DNA of 64,000 nucleotides from Miltoncostaea sp963770865 (GTDB lineage Bacteria; Actinomycetota; Thermoleophilia; Miltoncostaeales; Miltoncostaeaceae), in assembly GCA_963770865.1 (NCBI GenBank), contig CAVYRD010000012.1, positions 62,001 through 126,000 of the forward strand, read 5' to 3'. The notes under the pieces are model-generated. The model did no database searches, had not been told where the DNA came from, and saw only the letters and a program-made list of their open reading frames with translations. Made by a program: the position numbers and the translations under genes. Shown here in pieces: positions 53,947 through 61,787 of this stretch. The stretch's first letter is position 1. Every line of letters begins with the position of its first letter.

Positions 53947-54240
53947 GTGCTGCGCCCCGTGCTGGTCATCGCGCTCGTCCTGGCGGCCCTCGCCGCGCCG
54001 GTCCTGGCGGCGCCGCCGCCGCCCGCCCCGGGCGCGGCCGCCATCATGCGCGCGGAGGCGCTCTCGGCCCGCTGGGGGCGCTGCCCCACCGCCCGCCCCG
54101 CCCAGCGCCTGCTCGACGTCGCCGAGCGCACCACCGCCCCGCGGCCCCGCGTCCGCCGCGCCCGGGCCGCCCTGCGCGCCTGGACCGCCGTGGCCCGCGA
54201 CTGCGCGCAGCCGGTCGATCAGCCGACGGTGGTCCCCTAG
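53947..54240 (+). CDS. Small secreted protein
   Basis: A 97-residue protein from GTG 53947, behind GGGAGGATCCC, with signal peptide VLVIALVLAALAAPVLA and then an Arg/Ala-rich mature part with two Cys (GRCPTARP and ARDCAQP) that could form a disulfide. No family is recognised. Its TAG shares CTAG with the convergent HEAT-like gene. Confidence 0.6.
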   Translation: MLRPVLVIALVLAALAAPVLAAPPPPAPGAAAIMRAEALSARWGRCPTARPAQRLLDVAERTTAPRPRVRRARAALRAWTAVARDCAQPVDQPTVVP

Positions 54241-54935
54241 AGCAGCCGGGCCAGCCGCGCCTTGCGGCGGTTCTCGCGGACGATCCACGCGACGTCGCCG
54301 TCGGGCGAGGCCTCCAGCGTCCGGAAGCGCGGTAGGCCTGCGGCGGGATCGGCCGCCACCGCGACGCTCCAGCAGTAGCCGAGCACCTGGCGGAGCGTCC
54401 GCACCGCGGGGTTCCGGCGCGCGGACGCTGGCCGGGCGGCCAGGCCCTCCGTGGCCCGGGCGCAGACCTCGACGGCGAGCGCGGCGTCCTCGGGCCGGCT
54501 CAGCAGGCGCGGCTCGCAGATGCCGGCCGTGGCCGCGCGCTGCACGAGGGGATCCGGGTCGTCCACCCAGGCGAGGACGAGGGCGCGCAGGCGCGGCGGG
54601 TCCGCGTCCCCCACGCGCTGGAGGGCCATCGCGACCGCCTCGCGCACCCGCCAGCGCGCGTCGGAGGCGTGCCCGCGCAGGCGCTCCGCGACGGACGGGT
54701 CCGCGGCCTCCGCCAGGAGCCGCCCGAGCCCGAGGACCCCGCAGAAGACCAGGTACTCGTCGTCCGTCGCGATCAGCTGGTCGAAGAGGGCCGCGTCGCC
54801 CTCGTCGGCCGTGGCCTCGCCCAGCTCGATGTTGCCCCGCGGCCCCGGCAGCCCCGAGTTCGCGCGCAGGTGGGCCGGCCACTCCTTCCGCGGCAGGCCG
54901 CGGAGCGCGGCCCGGTGCTCCTCCCGGCGACCCAC
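54237..54935 (-). CDS. HEAT-repeat-like protein
   Basis: A 232-residue, mostly helical cytoplasmic protein from GTG 54935. Repeated two-helix units are visible: EYLVFCGVLGLGRLLAEAADPSVAERLRGHA, DARWRVREAVAMALQRVGDADPPRLRALVLAWVDDPDPLVQRAATAGI and PAVRTLRQVLGYCWSVAVA. These alpha-solenoid repeats are typical of protein-binding scaffolds. It lies 2 bases after the stop of the phosphatase gene and is probably co-transcribed with gpgS. Function unknown. Confidence 0.7.
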   Translation of the reverse strand: MGRREEHRAALRGLPRKEWPAHLRANSGLPGPRGNIELGEATADEGDAALFDQLIATDDEYLVFCGVLGLGRLLAEAADPSVAERLRGHASDARWRVREAVAMALQRVGDADPPRLRALVLAWVDDPDPLVQRAATAGICEPRLLSRPEDAALAVEVCARATEGLAARPASARRNPAVRTLRQVLGYCWSVAVAADPAAGLPRFRTLEASPDGDVAWIVRENRRKARLARLL

Positions 54936-54937
54936 GG

Positions 54938-55699
54938 TCAGGGCGCCCGGGCGAGCCAGGCCTGCACGGCCTCGAGCACGCCCGCGCTGTAGGAGGCGCG
55001 GGTCACCCAGGGCGCGCGCCCGGCGACCTCGGGGTCGGCCGCGGCGCCGTTGGCCACGATCGCGACGGTGCCGACCGCGCGGCCGATGTCGAGGTCCTGC
55101 CGGCTGTCGCCCACCGCCAGGCAGGCGGCGGGGTCGGCCCCGCGGGCCGCGACGTCGCGCGCCACCGCGGCCGCCTTGCTCGCCCCGGCGGGCAGCAGGT
55201 GGAAGATGTGGCCCCCGTCGGCGCCCGCGCGCCCGTTGTCGGCCAGCCGCAGCGCGCCGTCGCTGCGGGCGCGCACGAGCTCCTCGGCGCCCGGCCCGGC
55301 GACGCCGAGGAAGACGTGGCTGCCCTCCCGGCCCGCCGTCGCCATCGGGTGCGGCGCCAGGCCGGGCTCGGCCGCGAGCAGGACCTCCACGACGCCGCTG
55401 CGCGCGATCGCGTCGTGGACCGTCTCGCCGGCCGCGACGGGGTGGCCCGCGTCGGCGGCGCCGAGCTCCGGCAGCACGCCGTCGACGCCCAGCAGGCGCG
55501 CGACCGCCTCGAGGCGCGCCCGGCTGCGCCCGCTGACCAGCACGACGGGCACGCCGGCGTCGTGAAGCAGCGCGATCGCCCGCGCGCCGTCGAGGGTGGC
55601 GCGGCCCTCCGGGTCCCGCAGCATCGAGCCGGACGGCCCCAGGAGGGTCCCGTCGAGGTCGAGGTAGGCGACCGCCCGGGGCGGCCCGTCCCCGTTCAG
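54938..55699 (-). CDS. HAD-IIB phosphatase, probable glucosyl-3-phosphoglycerate phosphatase
   Basis: About 253 residues. VAYLDLDGTLLGPSGSML (nucleophile Asp14, Asp16), VPVVLVSGRSRARLEAVARLLG (motif II) and HLLPAGASKAAAVARDVAARG with ACLAVGDSRQDLDIGRAVG (motifs III and IV) match the mannosyl/glucosyl-3-phosphoglycerate phosphatase-like HAD-IIB group. It directly follows gpgS, whose product it would dephosphorylate to glucosylglycerate; that role is inferred from position and family. No ATG or GTG lies near the conserved start. CTG 55699 in a CTGA overlap with gpgS is the best candidate. Confidence 0.78.
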   Translation of the reverse strand: MNGDGPPRAVAYLDLDGTLLGPSGSMLRDPEGRATLDGARAIALLHDAGVPVVLVSGRSRARLEAVARLLGVDGVLPELGAADAGHPVAAGETVHDAIARSGVVEVLLAAEPGLAPHPMATAGREGSHVFLGVAGPGAEELVRARSDGALRLADNGRAGADGGHIFHLLPAGASKAAAVARDVAARGADPAACLAVGDSRQDLDIGRAVGTVAIVANGAAADPEVAGRAPWVTRASYSAGVLEAVQAWLARAP

Positions 55700-56643
55700 G
55701 CGATGCTCGCCTGGAGCACGTCGGCCATGGGCGGCCGCTCGTCCGGGCGGGTGTCGAGCTCGGCGAGCGTGAAGCCGTCGACGCCGCGCACCGGGCGGGC
55801 GTAGGCGCCCGCCCCGGCGATCCCCTCCGGCGCGCGCCCCTCGTCGGCCAGGCGCCGCAGCACGGCCTGCGAGATCGTGGACGCCATCGCGCCGAGCGCA
55901 GCCGTCGGCTGGTTCGTGTGGCGCCGGGCACCGAGGTCGACCTGGGCCAGCGCGCCGAGCCCGGCGTGGCGGTGCAGGTCGATCAGCAGGCCGAGCTCCA
56001 CGGCGTAGCCGGTGAAGAACGGGACCGAGCAGAGCAGGTCGCGCCGGCCGGCGGCCTCCCCGGACAGCGGCTGGGCGAAGCCCGCGAGCTCGGGGTAGAA
56101 GAGGTTGATGAGGGGACGCGCGCAGATCTCGGTGACCCGGCCGCCGTCGTCCTCGTGGGCTCCGAGGCTGCGCCGGTAGAGCGCCTTGACGTAGCCCACC
56201 TCGGGGTCGGCCAGCAGCGGGCCGAGCAGACCGGTGACGAACGACGGGTCGAACCCGACGACGTCCGCGTCGAGCCACACGACGAGGTCGCCCGAGAGCA
56301 CGGCGAGGCTCTTCCACATCGCCTCGCCCTTGCCGCGGCCCGGCGCGAGCCGGGGCAGCACCTCGTGGTCCATCACCACGCGGGCGCCGGCGCCGGCGGC
56401 CGCGGCGCGCGTGCCGTCGTCGCTCGAGCCGTCCATCACGACGATCTCGGAGATGAGCGGCACCTCCTCGACCAGCCGGCGCCGCAGCGTCTCGACGATC
56501 GGGCCGACCGTGTCGGCCACGTTCAGCGCGGGGAGGCAGACCGAGACGCGGAGGCCCTGCGCGCGCGCCTGGCCGGCGAGCTCGGCCGGGTCGTAGTCCG
56601 CGCCCCGGTAGGTCCGCCGCGCCAGCCACTCGTCACGATTCAC
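55696..56643 (-). CDS. gpgS: Glucosyl-3-phosphoglycerate synthase
   Basis: A 315-residue family 81 transferase. RVSVCLPALNVADTVGPIVETL, EIVVMDGSSDDGT, APGRGKGEAMWKSL, VVWLDADVVGFDP (DxD metal site), YVKALYRRSLG and GYAVELGLLIDLHRHAGLGALAQVDLGARRHTNQP are the family blocks. It makes the precursor of glucosylglycerate, a compatible solute and, in mycobacteria, a starter of methylglucose polysaccharide. GTG 56643 has TACGAT 6 bases upstream. It is divergent from rmlA. Confidence 0.93.
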   Translation of the reverse strand: MNRDEWLARRTYRGADYDPAELAGQARAQGLRVSVCLPALNVADTVGPIVETLRRRLVEEVPLISEIVVMDGSSDDGTRAAAAGAGARVVMDHEVLPRLAPGRGKGEAMWKSLAVLSGDLVVWLDADVVGFDPSFVTGLLGPLLADPEVGYVKALYRRSLGAHEDDGGRVTEICARPLINLFYPELAGFAQPLSGEAAGRRDLLCSVPFFTGYAVELGLLIDLHRHAGLGALAQVDLGARRHTNQPTAALGAMASTISQAVLRRLADEGRAPEGIAGAGAYARPVRGVDGFTLAELDTRPDERPPMADVLQASIA

Positions 56644-56649
56644 GAGCGG

Positions 56650-56704
56650 ATCGTAGCGGGGCCCCCACGGCCCGGCCGGGCACCCGCCGGGCGGCTGCTA
56701 GCCT
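56650..56704. promoter_or_regulatory. Divergent leaderless promoters of gpgS and rmlA
   Basis: TACGAT on the minus strand (56655-56650) is 6 bases from GTG 56643, and TAGCCT on the plus strand (56699-56704) is 7 bases from GTG 56712. The -10 elements are about 45 bases apart, so their -35 regions overlap. No ribosome site precedes either start. Confidence 0.65.
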
Positions 56705-56711
56705 CCCGGCC

Positions 56712-57788
56712 GTGTCCGCCGCCCTCAAGGGTCTCGTGCTGTCCGGCGGCGCCGGCACCCGGCTGCGCCCCATCACGCACACCAGCGCGAAGCAGCTCGT
56801 GCCGGTGGCCAACAAGCCCGTGCTCTTCTACGGGCTGGAGGCGCTGCGCGCCGCGGGCGTCACCGACGTCGGCATCGTGGTGGGCGACACCCAGGCCGAG
56901 ATCGAGGCCGCCGTCGGCGACGGCTCCGCGCTCGGCATCCGCGTCACCTACATCCGCCAGCAGGCGCCGCTCGGCCTGGCCCACGCGGTGCTGACCGCCG
57001 AGGAGTTCCTCGACGGCGCGCCGTTCGTGATGTACCTCGGCGACAACCTGCTGCGCGACGGGATCACCGGCCTGGTCGACCGCTTCCGCGCCGGCACCAG
57101 CGACGCGATGATCCTGCTGCAGCGCGTGCCCGACCCCGAGAGCTACGGCGTGGCCGAGCTCGAGGGCGACCGGGTGGTGCGCCTGGTGGAGAAGCCGCCC
57201 GAGCCCAAGAGCGACCTCGCGCTGGTCGGCGTCTACATGTTCAGCCCGGCGATCATGGACTCGGCGAAGGCCATCAGCCCCTCGGGCCGCGGCGAGCTGG
57301 AGATCACCGACGCCATCCAGCACCTCATCGACCGCGGGCTCACCGTCGAGCCGCACGAGGTCACCGGCTGGTGGAAGGACACCGGCCGCCTGGAGGACAT
57401 GCTGGAGGCCAACCGCCTGATCCTCGACGTGCTGGAGCCGCGCATCGACGGCGCGATTGACGAGGAGTCGGGCGTCGAGGGCCGCGTGGTGATCGAGGAG
57501 GGCGCCCGGGTGGTGCGCTCGTCCATTCGCGGGCCGGCCATCATCGGCGCGGGCGCGCTGATCGAGGACTCCTACATCGGGCCGTACTCCTCCATCTCGA
57601 CCGGCGTCGTGGTGCGCCGCGCGGAGGTGGAGCACAGCATCCTGCTGGAGGACAGCCGCGTGGAGGACCTCGACGCGCGCGTGGAGAGCAGCCTCATCGG
57701 CCGTGGCGTGACCATCGCCCGCACGGCCGAGAAGCCCCGGGCCTACCGCTTCATGGTGGGCGACTCCTCGAGCATCGGGCTCGTTTGA
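56712..57788 (+). CDS. rmlA: Glucose-1-phosphate thymidylyltransferase (long form)
   Basis: A 358-residue nucleotidyltransferase that makes dTDP-glucose. KGLVLSGGAGTRLRPITHTSAKQLVPVANKPVLFYGLEAL is the N-terminal signature, with YLGDNLLRDG, GVAELEGDRVVRLVEKPPEP and GWWKDTGRLEDML. The C-terminal 110 residues form a left-handed beta-helix (VVIEEGARVVRSSIRGPAIIGAG). This extension and length fit the long RmlA group used for antibiotic and surface deoxysugars. GTG 56712 follows TAGCCT by 7 bases. rmlD and rmlB follow; rmlC is absent. Confidence 0.93.
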   Translation: MSAALKGLVLSGGAGTRLRPITHTSAKQLVPVANKPVLFYGLEALRAAGVTDVGIVVGDTQAEIEAAVGDGSALGIRVTYIRQQAPLGLAHAVLTAEEFLDGAPFVMYLGDNLLRDGITGLVDRFRAGTSDAMILLQRVPDPESYGVAELEGDRVVRLVEKPPEPKSDLALVGVYMFSPAIMDSAKAISPSGRGELEITDAIQHLIDRGLTVEPHEVTGWWKDTGRLEDMLEANRLILDVLEPRIDGAIDEESGVEGRVVIEEGARVVRSSIRGPAIIGAGALIEDSYIGPYSSISTGVVVRRAEVEHSILLEDSRVEDLDARVESSLIGRGVTIARTAEKPRAYRFMVGDSSSIGLV

Positions 57789-58612
57789 GGGTCCTGGTGA
57801 CCGGCGCCGCCGGGATGCTCGGCCGCGACCTCGTCCCTCACCTCGCCGCCCGGCACGACGTGGTCGGGGTGGACATGGAGGTGGACGTGACCGACCCCGT
57901 CGCGATCGGCGACTGCGTGCGCGAGGTGGCCCCGCGGGCCATCTTCCACCTGGCGGCCTGGACCGACGTGGACGGGGCGGAGGAGCGCGAGGAGGACGCC
58001 GAGGCGGTGAACGCCCGCGGATCGGGCAACGTGGCCGCGGCCGCGGCCGAGGTGGGCGCCGCCCTGGTCGTGCCCTCCACGGACTACGTCTTCGACGGCG
58101 CGGCCGGCCGCGCGTACGTCGAGGACGACGCCACCAGCCCGCTCGGCGCCTACGGGCGCACCAAGCTGGCCGGTGAGCACGCGGCCCTCGGCGCGCACCC
58201 GGGCGGCACCCGGATCGCCCGCACGGCCTGGCTCTACGGCGCCTCCGGGCGCAACTTCGTGGACACGATGCGCGGCCTGGGGGCCGAGCGCGACGAGGTG
58301 TCGGTGGTCGACGACCAGGAGGGCTCGCCCACCTGGACGCGCGACCTCGCCCCCGCGCTCGAGGCCCTGCTCGACCAGCCCCCGGGCGTCTACCACACGG
58401 CGGGCGGGGGCTCGGTCACCTGGGCCGGCTTCGCCCGCGCGATCTTCCAGGAGGCCGGCATCGACTGCCGGGTGCGGCCGATCACCACGGCCGAGCTCGG
58501 GCGGCCGACGCCCCGGCCCGCCTACTCGCCCCTCGCCGTCACCCGCCCGGGCGCGCCGCGCCTGCGGCACTGGCGGGAGGCGCTCCGCGACTATCTCAAG
58601 GAGGCGGTGTGA
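57785..58612 (+). CDS. rmlD: dTDP-4-dehydrorhamnose reductase
   Basis: A 275-residue SDR-fold reductase: VLVTGAAGMLGRDLVPHLA (cofactor loop), IFHLAAWTDVDGAEE, STDYVFDGAAGRAYVEDDATSPLGAYGRTKLAGE with the catalytic Tyr-x3-Lys, and RTAWLYGASGRNFV. It performs the last step of dTDP-L-rhamnose synthesis. TTG 57785 in a TTGA overlap is the only start joined to the rmlA stop and keeps the whole cofactor loop. Confidence 0.92.
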   Translation: MRVLVTGAAGMLGRDLVPHLAARHDVVGVDMEVDVTDPVAIGDCVREVAPRAIFHLAAWTDVDGAEEREEDAEAVNARGSGNVAAAAAEVGAALVVPSTDYVFDGAAGRAYVEDDATSPLGAYGRTKLAGEHAALGAHPGGTRIARTAWLYGASGRNFVDTMRGLGAERDEVSVVDDQEGSPTWTRDLAPALEALLDQPPGVYHTAGGGSVTWAGFARAIFQEAGIDCRVRPITTAELGRPTPRPAYSPLAVTRPGAPRLRHWREALRDYLKEAV

Positions 58613-59601
58613 AGCTTCTCGTGACCGGCGGCTGCGGGTTCATCGGCTCGGCGTTCGTGCGCCTCGCCCTGTCCCGCGGCGCCCAGGTGGTGAACCTCGA
58701 CAAGCTCACCTACGCGGGCAACCCGGCGAACGTCGCCGACGTGGCCGACGACGAGGGCTACCGCTTCGTCCACGCGGACATCGGCGACGCCGAGGCCGTC
58801 GCGGCTGCGGTGGAGGGCGTCGACGCGATCGTCAACTTCGCCGCCGAGAGCCACGTGGACCGCAGCATCCTCGACCCGACCGAGTTCATCGAGACCGACG
58901 TCGTGGGCACCGCGGTGCTGCTGGCCGCGGCGCGCGAGGCCGGCGTGCGCCGCTTCGTGCAGGTCTCCACGGACGAGGTCTACGGCTCGATCCCGAACGG
59001 CGCGTTCCGCGAGACCGACCCGATCAGCCCGTCGAGCCCGTACTCGGCGAGCAAGGCCGGGGGCGACCTGCAGGTGCTCGCGTGGCACCGCACCTTCGGC
59101 CTCGACGCCGTCATCACCCGCGGCTCCAACACCTTCGGCCCGCGCCAGTACCCCGAGAAGCTGATCCCGCTCTTCGTCACCAACGCCCTCGACGGCATCG
59201 AGCTGCCGGTCTACGGCGACGGCATGCAGGTGCGGGACTGGATCTACGTCGACGACCACTGCGAGGGCATCTGGACCGCCATGACCGACGGCGAGGCCGG
59301 CGAGGTCTACAACGTGGGCGGCGGCAACGAGCAGCCCAACATGGAGATCACCCGCCGCGTCCTGGCCCTGACCGGCCGTGACGGCTCGCTGATCCGCCAC
59401 GTGGCCGACCGGCCGGGGCACGACCGCCGCTACGCGCTGGACACCGCCAAGCTGCGGCGCCTGGGCTGGGAGCCGCGCCACTCCTTCGAGGAGGCCATCG
59501 CGGCGACGGTCGAGTGGTACCGCGAGCGGCGCGACTGGTGGGAGCCCATCAAGAGCGGCGAGTACCGGCGCTACTACGAGGACCAGTACGGGAAGCGCTG
59601 A
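58609..59601 (+). CDS. rmlB: dTDP-glucose 4,6-dehydratase
   Basis: A 330-residue extended SDR: LLVTGGCGFIGSAFVRLAL, FAAESHVDRSILDPTEFIETDVVGT, VSTDEVYGSIPNGAF, SPYSASKAGGDLQVLAWHRTFGLDAVITRGSNTFGPRQYPEKLIPLFV and ADRPGHDRRYALDTAKLRRLGWEP are diagnostic. It makes dTDP-4-keto-6-deoxyglucose. GTG 58609 overlaps the rmlD stop. The operon order rmlA-rmlD-rmlB is unusual, and the epimerase RmlC must be encoded elsewhere. Confidence 0.95.
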   Translation: MKLLVTGGCGFIGSAFVRLALSRGAQVVNLDKLTYAGNPANVADVADDEGYRFVHADIGDAEAVAAAVEGVDAIVNFAAESHVDRSILDPTEFIETDVVGTAVLLAAAREAGVRRFVQVSTDEVYGSIPNGAFRETDPISPSSPYSASKAGGDLQVLAWHRTFGLDAVITRGSNTFGPRQYPEKLIPLFVTNALDGIELPVYGDGMQVRDWIYVDDHCEGIWTAMTDGEAGEVYNVGGGNEQPNMEITRRVLALTGRDGSLIRHVADRPGHDRRYALDTAKLRRLGWEPRHSFEEAIAATVEWYRERRDWWEPIKSGEYRRYYEDQYGKR

Positions 59602-59610
59602 GCCGCGGGC

Positions 59611-60393
59611 TCAGGCGTCGGGCCGCCGGGCCTCCATGTTGAGCCGCACGTAGTCGATCTCCACCCGGCCGTCGGGCCGGGTGCGCCGCTCGGCGACGGC
59701 CCGCGCGAAGGGAGCCCGCAGGTCCTCGGGCAGGCGGTCCAGGTGGTGGCGCAGGACCACCGTGCTGAGGAACACGGCGCCGTCCTCGGTGGTCTCGAAG
59801 ATCGCCGGGTCCTCCTCGAGCCAGGCGCGCGCGTCCGCGAAGCCGGCCCCCTCCAGGCTGCGGACGGTCTCGTCGTCGTCCGCGAAGCGCCAGCTGGGCG
59901 CAAGCCCCTCGAGGTGCGCGGCGTACGGCTCCCGGGCGGCCTCCGCGTCGGCCGCCTCGAGGGTGCCGGCGATGTTGCCCGCCCCGCCGCACTGGGCCAC
60001 CAGCCGTCCGCCGGGCCGCAGCGCCGCGCGCAGGCGCGCGAAGAGGGCGTCGTGGTCGAGGATCCAGTGGAAGGTCGCGGTCGAGACGATCAGGTCGACC
60101 GGCTCGTCCACCTCCAGCTCGCGCAGGTCGGCCTGGCGGAACCGCACGCGGCCGCCCAGGTCGGCGAGCCGCCGCGCGGCCTCCTCCACCATCCGGGACG
60201 AGCCGTTGACGGCGAGCACCGTGCCGTGCGGCAGGCGCTCGGCCAGCAGGCGCGTGACCCGGCCGGTGCCGCAGCCCGCGTCGAGCGCGTCCTCGTCGCC
60301 GTCGAGCGGGATGCGCTCCACGACGCGCCGCCCCCAGGCGAACTGCGGGGCGGAGACGCGCTGGTAGGTCGCCGCGTCCCACTCGTCCGCCAT
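59611..60393 (-). CDS. SAM-dependent methyltransferase (trans-aconitate methyltransferase-like)
   Basis: A 260-residue class I methyltransferase: DEWDAATYQRVSAPQFAWGRRVVERI, DALDAGCGTGRVTRLLAERLPHG (motif I), VLAVNGSSRMVEEA, VDLIVSTATFHWILDHDALFARL (motif II) and RPGGRLVAQCGG (motif III). The ATFHWI block is typical of Tam-like enzymes. ATG 60393 shares one base with the DUF1116 stop (TGATG), so both are co-translated. The substrate may be the product of that partner. Confidence 0.85.
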   Translation of the reverse strand: MADEWDAATYQRVSAPQFAWGRRVVERIPLDGDEDALDAGCGTGRVTRLLAERLPHGTVLAVNGSSRMVEEAARRLADLGGRVRFRQADLRELEVDEPVDLIVSTATFHWILDHDALFARLRAALRPGGRLVAQCGGAGNIAGTLEAADAEAAREPYAAHLEGLAPSWRFADDDETVRSLEGAGFADARAWLEEDPAIFETTEDGAVFLSTVVLRHHLDRLPEDLRAPFARAVAERRTRPDGRVEIDYVRLNMEARRPDA

Positions 60394-61775
60394 CAGGAGC
60401 CCAGGTGCTCCACGAGCGCGTCGAGGGCGGCCCGGATCGGCTCGATCGGGGTGCGCGCGATGCCCGCCCCTATCTGGCCGCCGTCCACCCGGTGGAGGAT
60501 CCCCGTGTTGATCAGGGGCGTCAGGCCGAGGTCCACGCAGGCGCGGGCGTCCACGCCGAGCGGGGTCCCCTCGCCGTCGAGCGTCGGGAGCTTCAGACGC
60601 TCGCTCTGCGCCAGGCAGATGTCGCCCATGTAGCGCGTGCGCTCGATCGCCTCCGCCAGGCCCCCGCCGAGGAACGCCGCCACGCTCGGGCTGGCCGCGC
60701 TGGCGGCGCCGCCGAGGCCGCAGCACTCGACCAGGGCCGAGTCGCCGATGTCGGGCGCCGCGTCCGCGTCGGAGAAGCCCGGCCGGTAGAGCGGGTCGCC
60801 CACCAGGGGGGCGGGGAACGTGAACCAGCGGCCCGGCAGCCCGGCGATCTGCACCGCCGCCTCGACGCCGTTGCGGCTGATGAAGACCACCAGGCTCGAG
60901 TCCGGCGTCCCCTGGATGCCGGCGAGGGCGGCGCGCGCCGACGCGATGCTCACCGTGAGCGCGAAGTGCCCGTTGACGGCGAGCATCCGGGCGGTGGGCA
61001 GGACGCTCTCCGGGGCCCTCTCGGCCATCGTCGGCAGCACCTGGCGCAGCAGCAGCATCGTCGTCGCCTGGTGGCGCATGTGGCAGTCGTCGCCCATCGC
61101 GATGCCCTGGGCGCAGAGCGCGAACGCGTCGATCGGGCCGTCGGCCCGCAGCGCGGCGGCGAAGCCGGGGGCGATGCCCTCGGCCATGATCCTCTGGCGC
61201 TCGATCGCCGCCGGGGTGCCGAGGCCAAGCCAGAAGGCGTCGCCGGGGCCGTCGTTGAACGGGCTGTAGCCGGTCCCGCCGTTGACCTCGTCGCGCGCGG
61301 CCCAGCAGGCCATCGACGGCGAGATGACGCCGCACATCGCGCCGGCCGCGTCGAGCGAGTGGGCGTTGGCCAGCCGCACGTCGCCCCGGGCGAGGAGCCC
61401 GGCGGCGTCCTCCGGGGTCGTGGCCCAGCCCTCGAAGACGCAGGCGCCGATGACCGCGTTGCGCTGCGGCGCGCACATCTCCCCCCACGCGATCGGCGGG
61501 CCGGCGTGGAGGATCATCCGCCCCTCCAACCCGGGGATCAGCTCGCCGGCGGGGCCCGCCCCGACGATCATCGGGCGCGCCTCCTGCAGGCGGGCGATCG
61601 CGGTCGCGTTGGCGGCGTCGACCCGCGGGTCGCCGTAGGCCGCCGTGAGGGTGGCCACGGCCCCGGGGTCGCCCGACGCCGGCGGGCGCCAGTCGACCGA
61701 CGTGACGTCTGCGCCCTGGGCGTGGAGCGCCTCGGCCATCAGGTCGAGGCCCGCGGTGGCGATCCGTAGGCTCAC
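60393..61775 (-). CDS. DUF1116 family protein (AllG/YlbE-like)
   Basis: A 460-residue protein with the DUF1116 (PF06545) blocks: LHAGPPIAWGEMCAPQRNAVIGACVFEGWA, GAMCGVISPSMACW, FALCAQGIAMGDDCHMRHQATTMLLLRQVLP, VVFISRNGVEAAVQIAGLPGRWFTFPAP and DSALVECCGLGGAASAASPSVAAFLGG. E. coli YlbE (AllG) is a subunit of oxamate carbamoyltransferase with FdrA (AllF) and YlbF (AllH). Neither partner is seen here, so this is an orphan with possibly different chemistry. GTG 61775 has TAGGTT 6 bases upstream, inside the opposite gene. Confidence 0.85.
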   Translation of the reverse strand: MSLRIATAGLDLMAEALHAQGADVTSVDWRPPASGDPGAVATLTAAYGDPRVDAANATAIARLQEARPMIVGAGPAGELIPGLEGRMILHAGPPIAWGEMCAPQRNAVIGACVFEGWATTPEDAAGLLARGDVRLANAHSLDAAGAMCGVISPSMACWAARDEVNGGTGYSPFNDGPGDAFWLGLGTPAAIERQRIMAEGIAPGFAAALRADGPIDAFALCAQGIAMGDDCHMRHQATTMLLLRQVLPTMAERAPESVLPTARMLAVNGHFALTVSIASARAALAGIQGTPDSSLVVFISRNGVEAAVQIAGLPGRWFTFPAPLVGDPLYRPGFSDADAAPDIGDSALVECCGLGGAASAASPSVAAFLGGGLAEAIERTRYMGDICLAQSERLKLPTLDGEGTPLGVDARACVDLGLTPLINTGILHRVDGGQIGAGIARTPIEPIRAALDALVEHLGS

Positions 61776-61787
61776 CCGATGAACCTA
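61767..61787. promoter_or_regulatory. Interlocked divergent leaderless promoters
   Basis: TAGGCT at 61767-61772 is 6 bases before ATG 61779 on the plus strand. TAGGTT on the minus strand (61787-61782) is 6 bases before GTG 61775. Each -10 element therefore lies in codons 2-4 of the opposite gene, and the two starts are 3 bases apart. No ribosome site exists on either side. Confidence 0.7.

Noticed and set aside
52712..55804. Plus-strand frame of 1030 codons
   Set aside because: It crosses three convincing genes on both strands and gives only Arg/Pro/Gly-rich text; it is a GC artefact.
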